DNA from: an uncultured Clostridia bacterium
GTDB taxonomy: Bacteria > Bacillota > Clostridia > TANB77 > CAG-508
Direction: 5' to 3'
Assembly (NCBI GenBank): GCA_934167435.1
Contig: CAKPKZ010000094.1
Location: 1-6,187, forward strand
Length of the DNA: 6,187 nucleotides
Numbering within the stretch: the first letter of the stretch is position 1; the number at the start of each line of letters is the position of its first letter. Position numbers and translations under genes: made by a program. The notes beneath the pieces are model-generated. The model was given only the letters and a program-made list of their open reading frames with translations. It made no database searches and had not been told where the DNA came from. Positions 1-4,837 of the stretch are shown piece after piece.

Positions 1-426
1 CTATCACAAGAACAACAAGATATATTAAAGGTAAAAGAAACAACAACATTTATAAAACCAGTAGAAGGGGTTATAAGTTCTAAATATGGACAAAGAGAAC
101 CAACAACTGCTACAGTCCCAAAAAGTCATACAGGCACAGATATTGCAGCAAATATGGGAACAAAAATAAAATCCGCAACAGAAGGAGAAGTTGTATTAGT
201 ATCATCAGAGGGAGATTATGGAAAGCATATAAAAGTGCAGATAGGAGAAGTTAGTATTATATATGCTCATTGTAATGACATATATGTAAAACAAGGAGAC
301 AAAATTACGCAAGGACAAGAAATTGCAGAAGTTGGTTCTACAGGAAATTCTACTGGACCACATTTACATTTTGAAATACGTATGTCAGAAAGAACAGTTG
401 ATCCACAAACAATATTAGAATTATAG
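1..426 (+). CDS. M23 family metallopeptidase, SpoIVFA-like, C-terminal part (5' end outside window)
   Basis: The reading frame is open from base 1, so the true start lies upstream; 141 codons are visible. The ATG at 154 is internal, because the first metal-binding motif lies before it. The visible part is essentially one LytM/peptidase M23 domain. It carries the motif HTGTD (visible residues 43-47, giving the His and Asp zinc ligands), YAH (H90, the usual catalytic His) and PHLHFE (H121 and H123, the second zinc ligand motif HxH). All expected catalytic residues are therefore present. Family knowledge: M23 enzymes cut peptidoglycan cross-bridges outside the membrane, but some relatives only scaffold. 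The gene ends 18 nt before an M50 protease gene. This order matches spoIVFA-spoIVFB, where the LytM-containing SpoIVFA holds and inhibits the intramembrane protease SpoIVFB in the membrane around the forespore. The SpoIVFA role is inferred from context; the peptidase fold is firm. Any transmembrane anchor would be in the missing N-terminal part. Confidence 0.9.
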   Translation, partial: LSQEQQDILKVKETTTFIKPVEGVISSKYGQREPTTATVPKSHTGTDIAANMGTKIKSATEGEVVLVSSEGDYGKHIKVQIGEVSIIYAHCNDIYVKQGDKITQGQEIAEVGSTGNSTGPHLHFEIRMSERTVDPQTILEL

Positions 427-432
427 AAGGAG
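427..432 (+). promoter_or_regulatory. Ribosome binding site for the M50 protease gene
   Basis: AAGGAG lies immediately after the TAG stop of the upstream peptidase gene and 12 nt before a TTG codon at 445. The spacing is somewhat long. No ATG occurs in this frame until position 523, and starting there would remove the first membrane segment just before the HELGH motif. This supports TTG as the start. Confidence 0.7.
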
Positions 433-444
433 AGAAAACAAAAA

Positions 445-1131
445 TTGAGTTTAAAAATAGATTTAAAAATTTTTGCATTACTAATTTTATTTTATTTTAC
501 AAATCAATTAGAAATATATTTAATGATTATGATTTTTGCTATTATACATGAATTGGGGCACCTATTAGTGGGATTAACTTTAGGGCAAAAACCAAAAGAA
601 ATAAAAATAAATCCATTTGGATTATCAATATTATTTAAATTTAATGTAGATGAATATAATAGGAAAATAAAAAATGGAAACGAATTAGAGTTAAAAAAAA
701 TATTTATTGCATTTGCAGGTCCCATAACAAATATATTACTTATAATAATTGCATCAATAACTAGAATAGACGAATTTATGCGTACATTAATAATAGCCTC
801 AAATGTTGTAATAGCTAGTTTTAATTTACTACCAATATACCCATTAGACGGAGGAAGAATTGTAAAGGGAATTTTACATATATTTTTAGGAAAACATAAC
901 TCAGAGAAAATGGTAAATGATATTTCCATAATAGTTACTATAATCTTAACTTTTATTGCAAGTATTGCAATATATTATTTTAAAAATATTTCCATTTTTT
1001 TAATTACAATATATGTGTGGTATTTAGTATTAAAAGAAAATAAAATCTACAAATCTAAAAAAGAAATGTATGATGTAGTAGAAAGTATAAAATACAATGA
1101 TTATGTTGACAAAAATGATTATATCTGTTAA
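445..1131 (+). CDS. M50 site-2 (intramembrane) metalloprotease, SpoIVFB-like
   Basis: This 228-residue, very hydrophobic protein has the two hallmark motifs of site-2 proteases. HELGH at residues 35-39 gives two zinc-binding His and the catalytic Glu. NLLPIYPLDGGRI at 127-139 gives D135, the third zinc ligand. AGPITN at 91-96 is the conserved segment between them. About six membrane segments can be seen (near 8-20, 23-46, 85-105, 113-134, 157-175 and 177-196), with a short charged tail. Family knowledge: these enzymes cut substrates within or near the membrane, and SpoIVFB activates pro-sigma-K in sporulating Bacillus. The gene sits 18 nt after an M23 peptidase gene, the spoIVFA-spoIVFB order. 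Unlike Bacillus SpoIVFB (about 290 residues with a C-terminal CBS domain), this protein stops soon after its last membrane segment and has no room for a CBS domain. The start is TTG. The protease family is certain; the sporulation role is inferred from the neighbour. Confidence 0.9.
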   Translation: MSLKIDLKIFALLILFYFTNQLEIYLMIMIFAIIHELGHLLVGLTLGQKPKEIKINPFGLSILFKFNVDEYNRKIKNGNELELKKIFIAFAGPITNILLIIIASITRIDEFMRTLIIASNVVIASFNLLPIYPLDGGRIVKGILHIFLGKHNSEKMVNDISIIVTIILTFIASIAIYYFKNISIFLITIYVWYLVLKENKIYKSKKEMYDVVESIKYNDYVDKNDYIC

Positions 1132-1134
1132 TAT
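1106..1134 (+). promoter_or_regulatory. Putative sigma-A promoter for the ABC exporter operon
   Basis: A perfect -35 box TTGACA (1106-1111) is followed by a 17-nt spacer and TAATAT (1129-1134), a 4/6 match to the -10 consensus. TG at 1126-1127 gives an extended -10 (TGn). The -10 contains the TAA stop of the M50 gene, so the promoter overlaps its 3' end. Transcription would start near 1141, upstream of the hairpin at 1153-1179 and about 70 nt before the first ABC gene. In DNA this AT-rich a -10-like hexamer alone means little; the exact TTGACA, 17-nt spacing and TGn together make it credible. Confidence 0.5.
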
Positions 1135-1152
1135 AGATAACATAAAGTATAA

Positions 1153-1179
1153 AAAAGGCTGATTTAAAATCAGCCTTTT
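1153..1179 (+). terminator. Hairpin terminator (possibly bidirectional or attenuator) after the M50 gene
   Basis: A perfect inverted repeat, GGCTGATTT (1157-1165) and AAATCAGCC (1167-1175), is flanked by A-run and TTTT, so the pairing can extend to 13 bp with a very small loop (the innermost A-T pairs would open). The U-tract is short (TTTT then AAAA), so efficiency may be only partial. The preceding A-run (1151-1156) supplies a U-tract on the opposite strand. It lies 21 nt after the M50 stop and closes that gene, but it also lies in the leader of the ABC operon if the promoter at 1106-1134 is used. Confidence 0.75.
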
Positions 1180-1196
1180 AAAATATTTGTAAGTAG

Positions 1197-1203
1197 AAGG
1201 AGG
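1197..1203 (+). promoter_or_regulatory. Ribosome binding site fixing the TTG start of the first ABC gene
   Basis: AAGGAGG, continuing with T to AAGGAGGT, is a near-perfect match to the 16S rRNA 3' end. It sits 7 nt before TTG at 1211. This near-ideal site decides for the non-ATG start, which gives the typical short charged N-terminus (MKKVLKE) before the first membrane helix. Confidence 0.85.
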
Positions 1204-1210
1204 TAAGATA

Positions 1211-2956
1211 TTGAAAAAAGTATTAAAAGAAATCTTATACAAAAACAAATTTTATTTATTAATAGAAGCTGTATTTATTGTAGTCCAAATTTTTCTTTTG
1301 GCATTACCATCAAAGATATTAGGAGAAATAATAAATTACTTATATAATATTGAATTATATAAAAATCAAATTTATAGAAGTATAGTAGTATTTGCTGGAA
1401 TTTATATTTTAATATTACTAGCAAGATTAATTTGGAAACAATTAGACTTTAAAATATATTTAAAGATATTAAAAAGTTTAAAAAATACAATGTTTGCAAA
1501 GTTATTAAAAATAAAGTTAAAAGATTTGAGAAAAGTTAAAAATGGAAGAATAATGTCATATTTTGTTAGCGATACAAAACAAGTAGCAAGTGGAATACAA
1601 AAATTAATATCTACTTCTTTACGAATAATAGTAAACTTTGTTATTATTATTCTATTTATGAATGAAACTTCAAATTTTAAATTTACATTAATTGTAATTA
1701 TACCTGTTGTTATAACAATGATAATAGCAATTAGTTTAAGAAATAGAGTTAGCAATAGTTTTAAGGCTTCACAAAAAAGTTTTACACAACTATCTGAATT
1801 TGTGCAAGAAAGTACAGATAGTATAAGAACAACCAAGGCTTTTGCAGGGGAAGATATAAAAGAAAAAGAATTTGAAGAAAAGAATAAAGAAGTAAAAAGT
1901 AATAATTTAAATGTTATTAAAAATCAGAATTTATTAGATATATGTATAAGTACTGGTTTTGGACTATCTTTTGCAATTATTTTAGGATATGGTTCAATGC
2001 TAGTTATAAATAAACAAATGAGCATAGGAGATTTGGTTGCATTTAATGGATATTTAGCAATATTAGAAGGCCCAGTTAGATGGGTTCCATGGTTAATAGC
2101 CAGAGTTAAAAAACTAAAAGTATCATACAAAAGGTTAGACGATTTTATGAAACTTAATGAAGAGAAAATACAAATAACAGACAGGAATAAATATGAAGCA
2201 TTAAAGGGAGATATACAAATAAAAAATTTAACATACAATTATCCTGGAAGTATAGAAAGAGTTTTGGATAATGTAAGCATAAACATAAACCATGGAGAAA
2301 ACATTGGAATAATAGGAGTTATAGGAAGCGGAAAAACAACATTAATGAACTTATTATTAAAACTATATGACGTAGAACCAGGAAAAATATTTTTAGATGG
2401 GATAGATATAAACGAAATTCCAATAAAAAGAATAAGAGAAAATATATGTTATATAACACAAGATAACTTTTTATTTTCAGCAACATTAAAAGAAAATATA
2501 AATCTATTTAAAGATGAATATAAAGACCAAGAAATAGAAGAAAGTACCAAAAACGCGATGATTTATGAAGAAATATCAAATATGCAAGAAGGAATATATT
2601 CTATAATTGGAGAAAAAGGAATAGATTTATCTGGTGGTCAAAAACAAAGAGTTGTAATATCGAGAGCATTTTTAAATAAAAGTAATATTGTTGTGTTTGA
2701 CGACACATTTTCAGCGCTTGACAATAAAACAGAACAACATGTTTTAAACAATATAAAAGAACTAACTAAAAATAAAACATGTATAATAATATCTAATAGA
2801 ATATCAGATATAAAAGAGTGCGATAAAATATTAGTTTTAGATCAAGGAGTTATTATAGAACAAGGAAATCATGAATCTTTATTAAAAAATAAAGGTAAAT
2901 ATTATGAATTTTTTGAAAATCAAGCACACAAAGCAGAATTTGAAGTATTAGCATAA
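1211..2956 (+). CDS. ABC exporter half-transporter with degenerate ATPase site (BmrC/LmrC-like subunit)
   Basis: This 581-residue half transporter has an N-terminal exporter-type transmembrane domain with about six helices (near 14-38, 55-78, 134-150, 157-176, 241-266, 273-297), followed by an ATPase domain from about 335. Visible ATPase motifs are the A-loop Y344, Walker A GVIGSGKT (369-376), Q-loop Q417, a canonical signature LSGGQ (473-477), and Walker B VVFDD (494-498). The catalytic Glu after Walker B is replaced by Asp (D498), and the H-switch His is replaced by Asn (N529, in SNR where AHR is usual). Its own nucleotide site should therefore hydrolyse ATP poorly, while its LSGGQ completes the partner's site. 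Length matches the family. The partner gene begins 22 nt downstream. Such heterodimers are usually multidrug or lipid/peptide exporters in the cytoplasmic membrane; the substrate is not readable here. The start is TTG, with a strong ribosome binding site. Confidence 0.93.
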   Translation: MKKVLKEILYKNKFYLLIEAVFIVVQIFLLALPSKILGEIINYLYNIELYKNQIYRSIVVFAGIYILILLARLIWKQLDFKIYLKILKSLKNTMFAKLLKIKLKDLRKVKNGRIMSYFVSDTKQVASGIQKLISTSLRIIVNFVIIILFMNETSNFKFTLIVIIPVVITMIIAISLRNRVSNSFKASQKSFTQLSEFVQESTDSIRTTKAFAGEDIKEKEFEEKNKEVKSNNLNVIKNQNLLDICISTGFGLSFAIILGYGSMLVINKQMSIGDLVAFNGYLAILEGPVRWVPWLIARVKKLKVSYKRLDDFMKLNEEKIQITDRNKYEALKGDIQIKNLTYNYPGSIERVLDNVSININHGENIGIIGVIGSGKTTLMNLLLKLYDVEPGKIFLDGIDINEIPIKRIRENICYITQDNFLFSATLKENINLFKDEYKDQEIEESTKNAMIYEEISNMQEGIYSIIGEKGIDLSGGQKQRVVISRAFLNKSNIVVFDDTFSALDNKTEQHVLNNIKELTKNKTCIIISNRISDIKECDKILVLDQGVIIEQGNHESLLKNKGKYYEFFENQAHKAEFEVLA

Positions 2957-2966
2957 ACATAAATGG

Positions 2967-2973
2967 AAGGAGG
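2967..2973 (+). promoter_or_regulatory. Ribosome binding site of the second ABC gene
   Basis: AAGGAGG lies 5 nt before the ATG at 2979, within the 22-nt gap after the first ABC gene. The short gap and lack of any terminator between the two genes indicate one transcript. Confidence 0.85.
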
Positions 2974-2978
2974 GCGAC

Positions 2979-4727
2979 ATGAATAAAAATAAGAAAACAT
3001 TAAAAAGATGTATAGAAATGATAAAACCATATAAAAAAACAATTATAATTGTAACACTTTTAGCTTTATTTATTGATATATGCGAATTGGTAAAACCATA
3101 TTTATTAGAACAAGTAATAGAAAAATTTTTACCAAACTATAGTTATGAATATAATAATATTTCTATTACAACAATTACCATTGTGTATGTTTTATTAGTT
3201 ATTATTGGAAATATTGTAGATTATGCCAACAGATATATTACCGGACAAATGGGAGAAAATGTTGTATATAAATTAAGAGAAAAATTATATAGTTACATAG
3301 AAAGAGCAAATGTTTCTTTTCATGATAAAACACCATCTGGAAAACTATTTGTTAGAGTTGTAAATGATACAGAAGATGTATATTGCTTATTTAGTGAAGT
3401 AGTAACAACAATTGTAAAAGACATATTAATTATTATTGGACTATTAATAATGATGATATATTTAAGTGTTCAATTATCAGTTGTTAATATAGTAGTAATA
3501 CCACTATTATTAATTGTAACAATATCATTAACAAATTTAATGAAAAAAATATATGAAAAGGCCAAAGAAGCAAGAACAACATTAAACACATTTTTAGCAG
3601 AATCTATATATGGAATAAAACTAATAAAAATATTTAATAGACAAAAAGAAAAACAAAAAGAATGTGAAAAATATACGCAATCTCATTATGATGTAGAAAA
3701 AAATTTGGGAATATTATTTGCAATAATGCAACCACTAATTGAATGTATACAATGCTTAGGTATAACTATTATTGTATTAATTTGTACAAATAAATGGTTA
3801 GGAATAAATTTAGATGTTGGAATTATATATTTATTTATTACATATTTAAAAAAGATATTTCAACCGATTGATAGAATAGTTGAAAACATGGAAATTGTTG
3901 AAGATGCAATGAGCTCAATAGATAAAATATATGAGATATTAGAACAAGAAGAATCTATTGAAGATTATGAATCTGGAATAAAATTAGAAAATATAAAAGG
4001 AAAAATAGAATTTAAAAATGTATGGTTTGCATATGAAAAAGAAAACTGGGTTTTGAAAAATGTAAGCTTTACTATAAATCCAGGAGAAAGTGCAGCGTTA
4101 GTTGGAAAAACAGGCTCTGGAAAAACAACTATAACAAACTTAATTAATAGATTTTATGAAATTCAAAAAGGTGAAATTTTAATAGATGGTGTAAACATTA
4201 AAAAAATAAATAAAGAATTTTTAAGAAAAAACATAGGAACAATATTACAAGATCCATTTATTTTTGCAAAGTCAGTAAGGGACAATATTAAATTATATTC
4301 AAACGTATCAGATAAAAAAATAGAAGAAGCAATTCAAATGGCTTCTGCAACAGAGTTTGTAAATTCTTTAAAGGGAGGTTTAAATGAAATAGCAACAGAA
4401 AGAGGAAGCTCTTATTCTGCCGGACAAAAACAATTAATTGCATTTGCCAGAATATTTGCAATGAATCCATCTATATTTATTTTAGACGAAGCCACAGCAA
4501 ATATAGATACAACAACAGAAAGCTTAATTCAAAATTCAATAGATAAAATTTCTAAAAATAAAACTTCTATATTTATAGCTCACAGACTGGCGACTATAGT
4601 AAATGTAGATAAAATTATTGTTTTAGATAAAGGACAAGTTATAGAACAAGGAAATCATAATGAATTAATAAATAACAATGGTTATTATGCTAAGTTGTAT
4701 AATGCATATTACAATAGTTTGGTATAA
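2979..4727 (+). CDS. ABC exporter half-transporter with the catalytic ATPase site (BmrD/LmrD-like subunit)
   Basis: This 582-residue half transporter is the partner of the gene just upstream. About six transmembrane helices lie near 21-45, 62-85, 142-162, 165-187, 243-270 and 274-296, followed by an ATPase domain from about 340. Motifs are A-loop Y352, Walker A GKTGSGKT (376-383), Q-loop Q424, Walker B IFILDE (D503 and catalytic E504), D-loop NID, and the H-switch H535 in AHR. The catalytic residues are complete. The signature is YSAGQ (479-483) instead of LSGGQ, as is common in this subunit type. The intact hydrolytic site is thus built from this protein's Walker A/B and the partner's LSGGQ. 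The second site pairs this altered signature with the partner's Asp-type Walker B. That complementary pattern is seen in BmrCD, LmrCD and TM287/288. The stop codon overlaps the downstream terminator. The transported molecule is unknown. Confidence 0.94.
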   Translation: MNKNKKTLKRCIEMIKPYKKTIIIVTLLALFIDICELVKPYLLEQVIEKFLPNYSYEYNNISITTITIVYVLLVIIGNIVDYANRYITGQMGENVVYKLREKLYSYIERANVSFHDKTPSGKLFVRVVNDTEDVYCLFSEVVTTIVKDILIIIGLLIMMIYLSVQLSVVNIVVIPLLLIVTISLTNLMKKIYEKAKEARTTLNTFLAESIYGIKLIKIFNRQKEKQKECEKYTQSHYDVEKNLGILFAIMQPLIECIQCLGITIIVLICTNKWLGINLDVGIIYLFITYLKKIFQPIDRIVENMEIVEDAMSSIDKIYEILEQEESIEDYESGIKLENIKGKIEFKNVWFAYEKENWVLKNVSFTINPGESAALVGKTGSGKTTITNLINRFYEIQKGEILIDGVNIKKINKEFLRKNIGTILQDPFIFAKSVRDNIKLYSNVSDKKIEEAIQMASATEFVNSLKGGLNEIATERGSSYSAGQKQLIAFARIFAMNPSIFILDEATANIDTTTESLIQNSIDKISKNKTSIFIAHRLATIVNVDKIIVLDKGQVIEQGNHNELINNNGYYAKLYNAYYNSLV

Positions 4728-4750
4728 AAAAGAGCAATAGCTCTTTTTTT
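4726..4750 (+). terminator. Intrinsic terminator of the ABC exporter operon
   Basis: AGAGC (4731-4735) pairs with GCTCT (4740-4744) around an AATA loop. Flanking A and T runs can extend the stem to about 10 bp, and the hairpin ends in seven T residues (4744-4750). It overlaps the last two bases of the TAA stop of the second ABC gene, so the operon ends exactly here. The A-run before the stem could also allow termination from the other strand. Confidence 0.88.
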
Positions 4751-4780
4751 GATGGGAATAAATATTTTATAAAAAATATA

Positions 4781-4809
4781 TTGAAAATAAACAAATTTAA
4801 TAGTAAACT
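4781..4809 (+). promoter_or_regulatory. Weak candidate promoter for the pilin-like protein gene
   Basis: TTGAAA (4781-4786), a 17-nt spacer and TAAACT (4804-4809) form a plausible but imperfect sigma-A promoter. An overlapping TATACT at 4809-4814 is a better -10 but has no good -35 at the right distance. A promoter somewhere in the 87-nt gap is expected because a terminator precedes it, but AT-rich DNA produces such matches by chance. Confidence 0.3.
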
Positions 4810-4824
4810 ATACTAAAGACGATT

Positions 4825-4831
4825 AAGGAGG
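4825..4831 (+). promoter_or_regulatory. Ribosome binding site of the pilin-like protein gene
   Basis: AAGGAGG lies 6 nt before the ATG at 4838. This fixes the start and yields a short basic leader before the hydrophobic segment, as expected of a prepilin-like signal. Confidence 0.85.
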
Positions 4832-4837
4832 ATACGA

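Noticed and set aside
154..426. Treating the ATG at 154 as the start of the M23 gene
   Set aside because: The same frame is open back to base 1 and encodes the first zinc-binding motif HTGTD before this ATG, so the gene begins outside the window.
504..929. Long open frame on the minus strand inside the M50 gene
   Set aside because: It is antisense to a protein with exact HELGH and LDGGR motifs, and its Ile/Asn-rich translation shows no recognisable domain. AT-rich genes commonly leave the opposite strand open.
1030..1248. Minus-strand open frame spanning the M50 end and the intergenic hairpin
   Set aside because: It runs through the hairpin terminator and the ribosome binding site of the ABC gene, and its translation is low-complexity Phe/Ile-rich sequence without a domain.
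1402..2238. Minus-strand open frames opposite the first ABC gene (1402-1836 and 1924-2238)
   Set aside because: They overlap the well-supported transmembrane domain of the ABC subunit and show only a hydrophobic mirror-type composition, with no convincing ribosome binding site or family motif.
4751..4837. Possible small gene or RNA in the gap before the pilin-like gene
   Set aside because: The only ATG frame (4752) ends after six codons without a ribosome binding site. The short inverted repeat TAGTA/TACTA at 4801-4815 is too weak to call an operator in such AT-rich DNA.
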